Assembly (NCBI GenBank): GCA_026386955.1
Contig: JAPLMQ010000194.1
Span: 1-37,281 of the forward strand
Source: Planctomycetota bacterium
GTDB taxonomy: Bacteria > Planctomycetota > Phycisphaerae > Phycisphaerales > Phycisphaeraceae
Length of the DNA stretch: 37,281 nt
Direction of reading: 5' to 3'
Of the stretch, positions 18,137 to 27,455 are shown one piece after another. Position 1 is the first letter of the stretch. Each line of letters opens with the position of its first letter. Position numbers and translations under genes: made by a program. Under the pieces are notes generated by a model. That model was not told where the DNA came from, ran no database searches, and saw only the letters and a list, made by a program, of their open reading frames with translations.

Positions 18137-20866
18137 ATGACCACCAACCCCGCCCAGCCCATCCACCCTCCCGCCGGCATCCAGGTCGGCGACAAGCTCG
18201 ACAAGTTCGAGATCGTCGAGCAGATCGGCGCCGGCGGCATGTCCGTCGTCTGGAAGGGCTACGACCCCCTGCTCGACCGCGCCGTCGCCATCAAGCAGCT
18301 CATCCCCGGCCCGGGCGACCTCGACACCCTCCGCGAGCGCTTCCGCCTCGAGGCCCAGACCCACAAGCGAGTCGCCCCCAACGAACGACACATCGTCCGC
18401 ATCATCGACTTCCTCGACGAGCCCCGCGGCCTCTTCATCATCATGGAGCTGGTCGACGGCTCGTCGCTCGAGCAGGTCCTCGCCACCACGCCCGGCCCGC
18501 TCGAGGAGCGCCGCGCCCTGGGCGTCGTCGCCGCCACCGCGGTCGCCCTCGAGGCCATCCACGAGCGCGGCGTCCTCCACCGCGACCTGAAGCCCTCCAA
18601 CATCCTCCTGCCCCGCAAGGGCGGGCTGAAGGTCAGCGACTTCGGGCTCGCGGCCCTGGTGGGCGAGCAAGACGTGCTCACGCTGGGCACGGTGCGCTAC
18701 ATGGCCCCCGAGCTTTTCAGCGAGACACCCGCCGACGCGCGGGCCGACATCTATTCGCTGGGCATGATCGCCTACGAGATGCTCGCCGGGCGGGAGCGCT
18801 TCGACGACGCCTTCAAGATCATCCTGCGCGACCAGCGCAACCAGGGCACGCGCTGGATGAAGTGGCACACCAATGCCCGCGTCAAGGCCCCGCCGCTCAC
18901 GCAGCTCAACCCAGCCGTCTCGCCGACGCTGGCCGACCTGGTCGCGCGGATGATGGAGAAGGACCCGTCGCGCCGGATCGCCTCGGCCTCGGAGCTGCTC
19001 GCGGCGATCCGCCGCCACTTCGTCGCCGACCCGGACGCCGCAGGCCCCGCCGAGACGCTCACCCTCGACACCGCGGGCGGCGCGGTCGTGCGCGTCCCGG
19101 GCGTCGCCCGCTCGCTCGCGATCCCGCAGAACGGCCCGACCGGCGTCGCCCCTGCCTCCGCCTCCACCTCCGGAATTTCGATGATTCCCGGCGCCGCGGG
19201 CAAACCCACCGTCATCCCCGTCCCGAACCTCGCGGCCGCCCCCTCGCAGAACCCCACCGCGCCGCTCCCGCGCAAGAGCAGGCTCTCGCTCATCCTCGCC
19301 TGCGTCCTCGCGGTGGAGCTCATCGGCGGCGCGGTCGGCTACACGGTCTGGACCAACCGCAACCAGCAGGCCAAGACCGACCAGCGCAAGGCCGCCCTCG
19401 CCGAGATGAAGGCCGCCGACGAGGACTACCGCGCCAACCGGATGGACATGGCCCGCGACCGCTACATGGACTTGGCGAAGGCCTGGCCCAACGACCGCGC
19501 CATCGGGCTGCGCTCCAAGGCGCTGTCGCTGATGAGCCAGGCCCAGATCGACATCGACGCGGCCAGCTACGACGCCGCCATCACCTCGCTCAAGGAGGCC
19601 GACGCCACCGGGGCCTTCCGCGACAACCGCGACCAGATCCAGGACCTGATCAACCGCGCGACCAAGGCCGCCTCCGCCGCGAAGGTGATGCAGGAGATCC
19701 GCGACCTGACCGCCAAGGGCGAGTTCGCCCAGGTGAACAAGAAGATCCTGGGCCTGCGCAACGCGGGGCTCGCCCCCGAGCAGGACGCGGAGCTCAAGCA
19801 GCTCGCCGTGGTCGTCGCCGACCAGGCGAGCCAGGAACGCACCAACCGCGAGGTGGAGCTGTCGCTGGCCGAGGCCCGCAAGCTCGTGCTGGAAGACAAG
19901 CGCGACAAGGCGATCGCCTCGCTGGAGGAGGCCTACCGCCGGCTGCGGGCGGCCCCTCTGCGCCAGGCGGCCGACCTGCTCACCAAGAAGATCAAGGTCG
20001 AGGGGCTCGACGCCCAGGGCAAGGAGGCCGAGCAGTCGGGCGACCTCAAGGCCGCGATCGAGGCCTTCAGCAACGTCAACAGCCTGCAGCCCAGCAAAGA
20101 GGTGGCGGAGCACATCAAGGACCTCCGCAGCCGGGCGGCCTTGGAGGAGGGGCAGCGGCTGCTGGAGGCGAACGACCCGGTCGGCGCCGCGGCCGCCTTC
20201 GAGCGGTCGATCCAGGCCCGCGACAACCCCGAGGCCCAGGCGGCCTTGGCGAAGATCAGCGCGACCAAGAAGAAGGACGTGCTGACCCGCGCCGGCGACG
20301 ACGCCGCGGGCGCGGGCGACTTCGACGCCGCGCTCAAGCATTACCAGGACGCCCTGGGCATGGGAGCCGACGACGCGGTCGCCCGCAAGGTGACGATGGT
20401 GAAGATCCGCCGGGAGCTGCGCCTGGGGCAGCAGGCCCTCGAGCAGGAGAAGGCCGACGAGGCCATTGCGGCCGTGAAGAACGCGCGGTCGTTCGTCCGC
20501 GGACAGGACACCCGCGCGGCGATCGAGAGCCAGGGCATCGGCAAGGCGCTCGACGAGCTGGAGCGCCGGGCCCAGTACCGCCAGCGGCTGGCGGCGGGCG
20601 ACGCCCTGCGCGGGCGCAGCAAGTTCGCCGAGGCCAAGGCCGAGTACCGCAAGGCCCGCGAGCTTTATCCGACCAAGGAAGTGAGCGAGCGGATGGACGA
20701 CGCGGAGTACGCGCTGCTCCTGGCCCAGACCCGCGTCGCCATCGAAAACGAGCAGTGGGGCGCCGCCCGAGGCCTGGCGCTCGCGGCCGCCAAGCTCCGC
20801 GGCTCCGACGAGGTCAAGCAGCTCCTCACCATGATCGACAACCACGGCGCCCCCGGGGCGAATTGA
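18137..20866 (+). CDS. Transmembrane Ser/Thr protein kinase with extracytoplasmic TPR/coiled-coil sensor
   Basis: 909 residues. A complete Hanks-type kinase covers about 22-300: glycine loop GAGGMS (31-36), Lys53 in AIKQL, HRDLKPSN (148-155), DFG (168-170) and MAPE (189-192), so it should be active. A Pro/Ala-rich linker leads to one membrane segment (about 382-405). The remaining ~500 residues are helical repeats with TPR character (for example DAAITSLKEADATGAF; EAKAEYRKARELYP) that would lie outside the cytoplasm and could sense pilus or envelope state. Its location inside the Tad gene array, with two FHA-domain genes downstream, suggests that it phosphorylates parts of this machine. Autophosphorylation and targets are inferred. 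The start ATG lies 13 bp after the TadE-like gene. Confidence 0.92.
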   Translation: MTTNPAQPIHPPAGIQVGDKLDKFEIVEQIGAGGMSVVWKGYDPLLDRAVAIKQLIPGPGDLDTLRERFRLEAQTHKRVAPNERHIVRIIDFLDEPRGLFIIMELVDGSSLEQVLATTPGPLEERRALGVVAATAVALEAIHERGVLHRDLKPSNILLPRKGGLKVSDFGLAALVGEQDVLTLGTVRYMAPELFSETPADARADIYSLGMIAYEMLAGRERFDDAFKIILRDQRNQGTRWMKWHTNARVKAPPLTQLNPAVSPTLADLVARMMEKDPSRRIASASELLAAIRRHFVADPDAAGPAETLTLDTAGGAVVRVPGVARSLAIPQNGPTGVAPASASTSGISMIPGAAGKPTVIPVPNLAAAPSQNPTAPLPRKSRLSLILACVLAVELIGGAVGYTVWTNRNQQAKTDQRKAALAEMKAADEDYRANRMDMARDRYMDLAKAWPNDRAIGLRSKALSLMSQAQIDIDAASYDAAITSLKEADATGAFRDNRDQIQDLINRATKAASAAKVMQEIRDLTAKGEFAQVNKKILGLRNAGLAPEQDAELKQLAVVVADQASQERTNREVELSLAEARKLVLEDKRDKAIASLEEAYRRLRAAPLRQAADLLTKKIKVEGLDAQGKEAEQSGDLKAAIEAFSNVNSLQPSKEVAEHIKDLRSRAALEEGQRLLEANDPVGAAAAFERSIQARDNPEAQAALAKISATKKKDVLTRAGDDAAGAGDFDAALKHYQDALGMGADDAVARKVTMVKIRRELRLGQQALEQEKADEAIAAVKNARSFVRGQDTRAAIESQGIGKALDELERRAQYRQRLAAGDALRGRSKFAEAKAEYRKARELYPTKEVSERMDDAEYALLLAQTRVAIENEQWGAARGLALAAAKLRGSDEVKQLLTMIDNHGAPGAN

Positions 20867-20872
20867 GGCGTG

Positions 20873-22993
20873 ATGCGGGAAATGAACCATCCATCGCGAG
20901 CCACGACTCCCGCCCCCGCTCTCCACGAGGGAGAGGGGGCCGGAACGGCGCCCCGCTGGTCGCGCCGCCCCGCGCGGCGCGAGTCCGGCCTCGTCATGGT
21001 CTTCACCCTCCTGGCGATCGTCCTCCTCGCCTGCCTGATCGTCTACGTCATCAACACCGGCGTGCAGACCCGCAACCGCCTCTCCGCCCAGCACGCCGCC
21101 GACGCCGCCGCCATGGACGGCGCCGCCTGGGTCGCCCGCTCGCTCAACACCGTCGCCATGAACAACGTCGCGATGACCCGCTACCTCGCACTGGTCAATG
21201 TCCTCGACGCCCTGCCCATCGCGACAACCAACAGCCTCCAAGAAGGCCGAACAATGGAAGCGGGGCTGACTCAAGCCCTCAATGCAACGACTGGCACGGC
21301 ATCGCTAGACAATTTGGCGACTTCAAAAACCCAAGTTCTTTTGAACGAAATCCGGCGAGAAAACGGAATGCTCGCCAACCTGAACAACACGTTACTTGCA
21401 TTGAACATTGAAGACTTAACCCATTTCACTGTCGGCGGGACGCCTGGCGCCCGCGGGAAATTTTGGACGGCGATGCGATCGCTAGATGAAATGAGCCAGG
21501 CTTCAATTGAAAGCATCGGCGATGTCGCCGGCTCCGGCGCAGCCGAGGCCGTCGTTAACCTCCACGCAAATGATCGAACGTTCCTACTGCCCGCGGCCCC
21601 GCTCATTCCTTGGAGGCGCGGAACGTTCGCAGATTTCCGTCGGCCAGTTCTCCAAGGCATTCTCCCTAATTCCATCGACGATAGGCAGTTCAATCGCGGC
21701 CCATATGACACCATCTATGGCTGGCGTGAACGAAATTACACCGCAATTCCGGATACGAGCCCGCCCATCTATGTTGAAGAAGTCGGCGGAGTCAACACCG
21801 GAGGCGCTCCCGACCCGTTCGGCGGCGGACCAGCAAACAGAGGCCACTGGGTTCACCCACCAACACAGTTGATTCCAACCGGCTACCACGTCTATGGAAC
21901 CTTAGATTGGACCCTCAAGAAAATACTTCATTTCAACTCTTGGCGCTTCGGCTGGTACTGCCGGTTTAATTCCTGGCTCGACAATATCACCCGTGTCAAA
22001 TGCGACTACGGCTGGAATGGCCTGTCCGAGCGGTTTTTCGCCCAAGTGAACTGGGACCCAACCTACCCCCAGGATGTTCCTGTTTCCTTGAATGAACGCC
22101 TCCCGTTTTCGGAAACGCTTTCGATCGTTTTCGCCATCAAGAGCCTATACCCTCGCGGCGACTCGCGATTCCTCACTCCCGGCACTTGGGCACCTCCAAG
22201 GAGCCCCAATGACGGAAGCATCGATGAGATTGTTCGAATCCGCCGTCAAGCCGGGTGGTGGCTGCCAAATATGCCGCTGCAGAATCCAACTCATCGAACA
22301 CTCAATCCTCTTGAGATCGTGCCGCCCCCGGGTGGAACCATGCGGCAACTCAACGATGCGTCGGGGACGCCGGAACTCGCGTGGCTCTACGAGTTCCCCT
22401 ACACCGTGACTCACGACGAGGATTTGGGCATCAACCGACAAGTCGACGGCCTGGGCAATGCTGTTCCACAACCGGCCTACTCGATCCAGATGGCCTTTTA
22501 CGTGGCCGTGAACCGAAACCGTGTTCCGCCCGGCGTCACGACTCAACCGCAGAGCGATCTGGACGTCTCGATCAGCAATCCCTATGACGGGCTCGATCTG
22601 ACGGAGGCCCCCGCGCCGATCGACCTTGACCACGCCCTGCTCCCTCCCAATAACGCCAACGCACGATGGAAATATCTCTCATTCATGGGCGTCGCCCGCG
22701 CAGCCAACAATGCTCCGGTGCTGCCGCAGCGCTTCACCGTCCGCCGCCCGATGCAGGAGACGGTCACCATCGCGCAGGCGAAGGTTTTCAACAACCACTC
22801 GTGGGACCTCTGGACCCAGATGTGGCATGCCCAGCTCGAGCCGGTGAGCAATTACCAAGGGTGGATCGATACCGTCTCGCAGGCTGCTGACCCCAATGCC
22901 GCCTCGGGTGCGCCAGCCGATCCCGAGTTGACCGACTTTCGCGACTATCTCCAAAGCCTCAACGGCCTCGCGCCGCTGATGCTGCATCATTGA
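20873..22993 (+). CDS. TadG-like pilus-associated protein
   Basis: About 706 residues. Possible starts are GTG 20870, ATG 20873 or ATG 20882. A basic N-terminus (RRPARRESG) precedes one membrane helix (about 38-60) and then the TadG-type motif SAQHAADAAAMDGAAW (71-86), equivalent to the usual Q-AADAAA-GA. The large remainder should be extracytoplasmic and shows no domain I recognise. From about 21230 onwards the gene is much poorer in G+C (line 21301-21360 counts 43%) and uses a wider range of codons than the first 350 bp, which suggests that the exposed part was replaced or evolves differently. It follows the kinase stop by only a few bases and is followed by a second TadE-like gene with a strong ribosome binding site. 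Confidence 0.8.
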   Translation: MREMNHPSRATTPAPALHEGEGAGTAPRWSRRPARRESGLVMVFTLLAIVLLACLIVYVINTGVQTRNRLSAQHAADAAAMDGAAWVARSLNTVAMNNVAMTRYLALVNVLDALPIATTNSLQEGRTMEAGLTQALNATTGTASLDNLATSKTQVLLNEIRRENGMLANLNNTLLALNIEDLTHFTVGGTPGARGKFWTAMRSLDEMSQASIESIGDVAGSGAAEAVVNLHANDRTFLLPAAPLIPWRRGTFADFRRPVLQGILPNSIDDRQFNRGPYDTIYGWRERNYTAIPDTSPPIYVEEVGGVNTGGAPDPFGGGPANRGHWVHPPTQLIPTGYHVYGTLDWTLKKILHFNSWRFGWYCRFNSWLDNITRVKCDYGWNGLSERFFAQVNWDPTYPQDVPVSLNERLPFSETLSIVFAIKSLYPRGDSRFLTPGTWAPPRSPNDGSIDEIVRIRRQAGWWLPNMPLQNPTHRTLNPLEIVPPPGGTMRQLNDASGTPELAWLYEFPYTVTHDEDLGINRQVDGLGNAVPQPAYSIQMAFYVAVNRNRVPPGVTTQPQSDLDVSISNPYDGLDLTEAPAPIDLDHALLPPNNANARWKYLSFMGVARAANNAPVLPQRFTVRRPMQETVTIAQAKVFNNHSWDLWTQMWHAQLEPVSNYQGWIDTVSQAADPNAASGAPADPELTDFRDYLQSLNGLAPLMLHH

Positions 22994-22997
22994 GGAT

Positions 22998-23002
22998 GGA
23001 GG
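22998..23002 (+). promoter_or_regulatory. Strong Shine-Dalgarno GGAGG
   Basis: GGAGG ends 7 nt before the ATG at 23010 and follows the TadG-like stop by 4 nt. Few genes in this window have so clear a site. It fixes the start of the TadE-like gene and supports cotranscription with the TadG-like gene. Confidence 0.7.
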
Positions 23003-23009
23003 CTTACGG

Positions 23010-23747
23010 ATGGCGAACATGCAAAACCACAATCGCCGCATGCGTGTACGCGGCACCGCCATGGTCGAAATGGTCTTGGTTCTCCCGCTCATCATCCTCG
23101 TCGCGGTCTTGCTGGCCTTCTTCGGTCGGTCCACGGCCCGCATGCAGCGCACGGCCATGCTCGACCGCTACGAAGTTTGGAGGAGCGTGGAGCAATCCCC
23201 CGGCCCGCGTTCCGACAACAATGAAAACCATGCACTAAACAATGCTTTCCTTAATGGTGTCGCCCAGTCAGTCGAGAATCTGGGGCCGGCTTCACTTTCT
23301 GCCGACCGCGGCGCAACCGCGCTCACTTCCGCCGTGCGGGATCACCCCAACTTTCAGTCCCTTACACCCGATCTCGCGGACCAGTTTGTCGTCTCTGCCG
23401 ACGGCAGACGGTCGGCAAGTTTTCGCGTAAATTTCCCGCCAATTGCTCCGGCACGTCTGGCGCTGGACCGCCCGTTCCAACATACGCACACCCGGATCGG
23501 GAACAACTGGCAAGCATTCAACGGCTGGGTATGGAACCAGGGCGACCCTGCGCATGACATCGCGCCCCACTGGCAACCAACCGGGCCCGTCACTGCAATC
23601 CTCCCGAGCGCTCGCACGACCTTCTTTCCCGACCAGGCACAAATCCTCGAATCGGCCGCCAGCGAGCCCGATGGCCAACTCACCGGCACCGTCCGCAACG
23701 CCTACCTCTCCGAGCCCGGCTATGTCGGCCCCGATGTCCGATTCTGA
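23010..23747 (+). CDS. TadE-like pseudopilin
   Basis: 245 residues. A short basic leader (NRRMRVRG) precedes TAMVEMVLVLPLIILVAVLL (16-35), a pilin-like G/xxxxE helix of the TadE/TadF kind. The remainder is an extracytoplasmic domain with several Trp and Pro and no recognised fold. From about 23170 to 23560 the composition is lower in G+C than neighbouring genes, as in the TadG-like gene before it. The 3' end overlaps the next gene by 14 bp. It is probably a minor component of the Tad pilus tip or base, processed by the CpaA peptidase. Confidence 0.8.
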   Translation: MANMQNHNRRMRVRGTAMVEMVLVLPLIILVAVLLAFFGRSTARMQRTAMLDRYEVWRSVEQSPGPRSDNNENHALNNAFLNGVAQSVENLGPASLSADRGATALTSAVRDHPNFQSLTPDLADQFVVSADGRRSASFRVNFPPIAPARLALDRPFQHTHTRIGNNWQAFNGWVWNQGDPAHDIAPHWQPTGPVTAILPSARTTFFPDQAQILESAASEPDGQLTGTVRNAYLSEPGYVGPDVRF

Positions 23748-24450
23748 GCCCGGAAGCGAAACCAACCGCCCTTCGCCTCGCGAGCCGCGTCGGAGGGCCG
23801 GCGCGATCGCGCTGCTGTTGGCCGCGGGAGCTTTGGCGGCGGTGGGCGTGGCGATGGTGCTGACGCACGGCGAGCCGGCGCGGCCGCCCACGCGGGAACC
23901 GCCCGGGAAAACGCCGTTGGCGGACCCGGCGTCGAACTCGGGGGCGTTTCCTGGAGCGAAGCCCAGCGCCTCCGAGGCCCACCGTCTGGACGACGGGCCG
24001 AGCGCGACACCTACCACCCGATCTGCGGACGTTTTGGGCGGACTGCTCGGCCCACGCGGGCAGGAAGTCCTCATCCCCGCGGGCGCTTCGCCGCTCACGG
24101 GCGAGCCCGCGAGCCTGCCGTCGCCGACCTCGCTCGACCCCACGGCCGTCCGCGAATCAGGCTTCACCCGCGGCCAAGGCGCGGAGGCCGAGGAATTCAT
24201 CACCTGGCGCCTCCCGGGAACCGGGATGCGGGCCGCCCAGGATTTCTACGAGCGCGCCGCCCGCGAGGCGGGCCTCACCGCGGTGCCCACGCTCGCCGCC
24301 ACCCAGCCCACGGCGGCAACCAGGCTGATGTTCGCGGCGCCGGGGAAGGCGCCGGGCGCGGTGCTGATGGTCCGCATTCGTCCGCTCTCGCACGAGGGGA
24401 CGAGCGTCATGCTCTGGCTCCGCCCGGCGTCGACGGGCTCGAAACCGTGA
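23734..24450 (+). CDS. Single-pass membrane protein of unknown function in the Tad array
   Basis: 238 residues from the ATG at 23734; an in-frame ATG at 23722 is an alternative. A basic, charged N-terminus (REPRRRAG) precedes one membrane helix (about 24-43). A Pro/Gly/Ser-rich linker (about 45-140) leads to a small C-terminal domain (about 150-238) containing EEFITWRLPGTGMRAAQDFY and a closing LMFAAPG ... VLMVRIRPLSHEGTSVMLWL. I do not recognise the family. The gene overlaps the preceding TadE-like gene by 14 bp, so the two are probably translated together. The topology (N-terminus inside, domain outside) suggests an envelope accessory of the pilus. Confidence 0.72.
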   Translation: MSDSEPGSETNRPSPREPRRRAGAIALLLAAGALAAVGVAMVLTHGEPARPPTREPPGKTPLADPASNSGAFPGAKPSASEAHRLDDGPSATPTTRSADVLGGLLGPRGQEVLIPAGASPLTGEPASLPSPTSLDPTAVRESGFTRGQGAEAEEFITWRLPGTGMRAAQDFYERAAREAGLTAVPTLAATQPTAATRLMFAAPGKAPGAVLMVRIRPLSHEGTSVMLWLRPASTGSKP

Positions 24451-24480
24451 TTTGGCCGCCAACGCAAGGGCATGCCCCAA

Positions 24481-24511
24481 GGCGGGTTTCGCGGAATACG
24501 CTCTACCCGCC
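24481..24511. repeat. Small GGCGGGT/ACCCGCC palindrome
   Basis: GGCGGGT at 24481-24487 pairs with ACCCGCC at 24505-24511 around a 17-nt loop, followed by CTACGG. It sits in the 222-bp gap before cpaB. It resembles the short GTAGGGCGGGT-type palindromes scattered in many bacterial genomes. Only one copy was noticed here. Confidence 0.45.
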
Positions 24512-24672
24512 CTACGGCAAGCACTCTTGCGACCTGACCATCGCGACGCCGCCTGAATTCTGGTACTTGTGAGGGCCGTTGGGCCGATGTCGGTTCCGGA
24601 CCCCTTCGCCCCCCCGGAATATTCCCCGGGGATTCCCCCGGCCCTCGCCCACCCGAAGCCAAAGGCCCACGC

Positions 24673-25479
24673 ATGACGCAGACCGCCCCGCCCGCCGCGC
24701 CCCGCAACAGCACCCGCTTGGTCATCGTCGCCCTGGCGCTGGCGATCTTCGCCGTCGTCCTGACCAACATCTACATCGAGTCGGTCCGGCGCGACGTCAA
24801 GCGCAACTCCTTCAACATCTACCTCCTCAACCGCCGCGTCCAGCCCGGCGAGCGCCTGCGCAAGGAGGACACCAAGCGCATCGCCATCCCGCGCGACTTC
24901 GAGCAGAGCTTCAAGGAGCTCGGCGCCGTGATGGAGAACGACTACGACGCCCTCGCCTCCGGCGGCGAGCAGTTCCAGCGGGCCGCCAGCGCCAACGACA
25001 TGCTCCTCTTCTCGCTCTTCACCGCCCCGGGCGGGCGCGACCTGGACCGCGGCATCTCCCCCGGCCGCCGGCTCGTCTCCCTCCCCGTCAACCCCCGCAG
25101 GATCCCCGGCGAGCTGCGCCCCGGCATCAGCGTCGACATCCAGGCCGCCTTCAACCTCGGCGGGGGCGTCCCCACCGTCATGACCGTCATGGAGAACGTC
25201 CGCGTCACCGCCGTGGGCTCGCGCACCATTGCCGACGAGCGCGACGCCGACCCCTCCTCCCTCCGCCCCATCAGCGGCTACCGCGCCATCACCATCGAGG
25301 TCACCCCCGAGGACGGCACCTACCTCAACATGATCGAGCGCGTCATGATCGGCGACTTCGACCTGCTCCTGCGCAACCCCGAGGACCAGACCACCAAGAT
25401 CAAGGCCGGGGGCATCAACCCCGAGGTGCTCGACATCATCGACAAGCGCCGCCGCGAGGCCCCGCCCGCGAAGAGGTGA
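24673..25479 (+). CDS. cpaB: Flp pilus assembly protein CpaB/RcpC
   Basis: 268 residues. One N-terminal membrane helix (about 15-33) is followed by a SAF-like segment (RRVQPGERLRKEDTKRIAIP, 54-73) and the CpaB core with GRRLVSLPVNPRRIPGELRPG, GISVDIQAAF, and a strand pattern ending YRAITIEVTPEDGTYLNMIERV. CpaB/RcpC sits in the periplasm and is thought to link the inner-membrane platform to the secretin. The secretin gene itself is not in this window. A 222-bp gap upstream separates this from the pseudopilin group and may hold a second promoter. FHA-CpaF, TadB and TadC follow. Confidence 0.85.
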   Translation: MTQTAPPAAPRNSTRLVIVALALAIFAVVLTNIYIESVRRDVKRNSFNIYLLNRRVQPGERLRKEDTKRIAIPRDFEQSFKELGAVMENDYDALASGGEQFQRAASANDMLLFSLFTAPGGRDLDRGISPGRRLVSLPVNPRRIPGELRPGISVDIQAAFNLGGGVPTVMTVMENVRVTAVGSRTIADERDADPSSLRPISGYRAITIEVTPEDGTYLNMIERVMIGDFDLLLRNPEDQTTKIKAGGINPEVLDIIDKRRREAPPAKR

Positions 25480-25543
25480 CCCCCGGAATCACGCCGCGGA
25501 ATCGCGCCTCTGACTCCCGCCCCCGGAACACCCCGGAACGCCC

Positions 25544-27406
25544 ATGGAATTCTGGCTCTTCGACAACTCCTCCTCCGTCCGCCGCGTGCTCAGCGTCGAG
25601 GCCGACCCGATCACCATCGGGCGCGACGCCGCCTGCGAGATCGTCCTGCGCAGCGCCTTCGTCGCGCGGAAGCACGCCCGCATCGTCCGCAAGGGCAACC
25701 AGTTCTTCGTCGAGAACCTCGGCCGCGGCGGCACCCGCGTCGCCAACCGCGAGGTCCTCGCCGGCCATCCCGTGCGCGTCGACTTCGGCGACGAGGTGCA
25801 GATCGCCCAGTTCTCCCTCGCCATGATCCGCCCCGACGCCCGCGGCGCCGCGGGCGACAACAGCGAGCAGGACCTCCAGCGCCGGCTCGTCGCCTTCGAG
25901 CAGCAGATCCACGCCGAGCTGCTCGAGCGCATGAACCTCCGCGTCACCGGGCACCTCAACAAGTCCGACCCGGCCTACGTCGAGCAAATCCTGCAGAACC
26001 TCGAGGAGATCCTCACCCGCCGGATCGACGAGCTCGACGACGCCCTGGTCGACCACACCGTCCGCCTGCACATGCACCGGCTGGTGATCGCCGAGGTCGT
26101 CCGCCAGAGCCAGGGCAAGGTGCAGACCGACTACCAGATGGCCGACGACCGCCGGCTCAACCCGCAGCGCGAGAAGTCGATCGTCGAGATCGTCGCCTCG
26201 ATGGTCGACCTGATGCCGCTGGTCTTCGACCCCGGCAGCGTCGCGGAGGACTTGGCCGTCGCGGAGGAGTCCTTCGGCGACGTCTTCAAGCAGATCCACG
26301 AGTCGATGAGCAGGAACCTCCGGCGCTACGTCGTCAAGCGCACCGTCTCCAAGGACATCCAGGACATCATGCTCGGGCTGGGCCCGCTGCAGGACCTCCT
26401 GGAGATGGCCAACGTCAGCGAGATCATGGTCGTCGGCAAGGACCGCATCTACGTCGAGAAGAACGGCGTCATCCAGCCCACCACCCGCTCGTTCTTCAAC
26501 GACGAGATCCTCACCAGCATCATCGAGCGCATCATCACCCCCGTCGGCCGGCGCGTCGACACCTCCACTCCGCTCGTCGACGCCCGCCTCCCCGACGGCT
26601 CGCGCGTCAACATCATCATCAGCCCGCTCTCGCTGGTCGGCCCATGCATCACCATCCGCAAGTTCGGGTGGATCCCCTTCACCATCGACGACCTGATCGA
26701 GCGCGGCACCCTCAGCCCCGCCTGCGCCACCTTCCTCCAAGGCTGCGTCGTGGGGCGCAAGAACATCGTCATCTCCGGCGGCACCGGCTCGGGCAAGACC
26801 ACCCTCCTCAACACCCTCTCCGCCTACGCCCGCCCCAACGAGCGCATCATCACCATCGAGGAGTCGGCCGAGCTCAAGCTCCCCCAGCCCCACGTCGTCC
26901 GCCTCGAGGGCAGGCCCGCCAACATCGAGGGGCGCGGGGCCTACACCATCCGCGACCTGGTGCGCAACGCCCTGCGCATGAGGCCCGACCGCATCATCAT
27001 CGGCGAGGTCCGCGGGCCCGAGGCCCTCGACATGCTCCAGGCCATGAACACCGGGCACGACGGCTCCCTCTCCACCATCCACGCCAACACCCCCGTCGAC
27101 GCCTCCCAGCGCCTAGAGACGCTCGTCCTCATGGCCGTCGACATGCCCGTCCGCGCCATCCGCGAGCAGGTCGTCGCCGCGGTCGACCTGATCGTGCAGG
27201 TCGCCCGCTTCGCCAACGGCGCCCGCCGCGTGACCCACATCTCGGAGGTGACGCACCTCGACCCCGACACCGGCAACGTCCGCCTCGAGGACATCTTCAC
27301 CCTCCGCGACCCCGAGCAGCCGCGCCTCCGCCACACCGGCTACATCCCCACCTTCGCCCAGGACCTCATCGCCCGCGACATCATCGACGTCGGCGTCTTC
27401 CTCTGA
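25544..27406 (+). CDS. cpaF: FHA-domain CpaF/TadA traffic ATPase
   Basis: 620 residues. An N-terminal FHA domain (about 1-97) contains TIGRDA and HARI. A linker helix region follows, then a complete CpaF ATPase: [18 protein letters not shown] (291-308), Walker [10 protein letters not shown] (412-420), IEESAEL (438-444), Walker [10 protein letters not shown] (483-491) with Glu488, and [15 protein letters not shown]. It is the motor for Tad pilus assembly. The fusion suggests that phosphorylated partners dock onto the motor. In this FHA domain, however, the usual Ser of SRxH is Ala41 (ARKH) and the NGT motif reads GGT, so phosphopeptide binding may be weak or altered. GGAA about 5 bp upstream supports the ATG at 25544. 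Confidence 0.93.
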   Translation: MEFWLFDNSSSVRRVLSVEADPITIGRDAACEIVLRSAFVARKHARIVRKGNQFFVENLGRGGTRVANREVLAGHPVRVDFGDEVQIAQFSLAMIRPDARGAAGDNSEQDLQRRLVAFEQQIHAELLERMNLRVTGHLNKSDPAYVEQILQNLEEILTRRIDELDDALVDHTVRLHMHRLVIAEVVRQSQGKVQTDYQMADDRRLNPQREKSIVEIVASMVDLMPLVFDPGSVAEDLAVAEESFGDVFKQIHESMSRNLRRYVVKRTVSKDIQDIMLGLGPLQDLLEMANVSEIMVVGKDRIYVEKNGVIQPTTRSFFNDEILTSIIERIITPVGRRVDTSTPLVDARLPDGSRVNIIISPLSLVGPCITIRKFGWIPFTIDDLIERGTLSPACATFLQGCVVGRKNIVISGGTGSGKTTLLNTLSAYARPNERIITIEESAELKLPQPHVVRLEGRPANIEGRGAYTIRDLVRNALRMRPDRIIIGEVRGPEALDMLQAMNTGHDGSLSTIHANTPVDASQRLETLVLMAVDMPVRAIREQVVAAVDLIVQVARFANGARRVTHISEVTHLDPDTGNVRLEDIFTLRDPEQPRLRHTGYIPTFAQDLIARDIIDVGVFL

Positions 27407-27455
27407 GCGCCTCCCCCCGGTGAACGCCTGACGAACGGCGTGACGGACTCCCATC

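Noticed and set aside
18062..21274. 1070-residue minus-strand open frame
   Set aside because: It is antisense to the intact Ser/Thr kinase gene and composed of Leu/Gly/Val/Asp/Arg shadow sequence.
25436..27082. 548-residue minus-strand open frame
   Set aside because: It is antisense to the FHA-CpaF gene, which has complete ATPase motifs.
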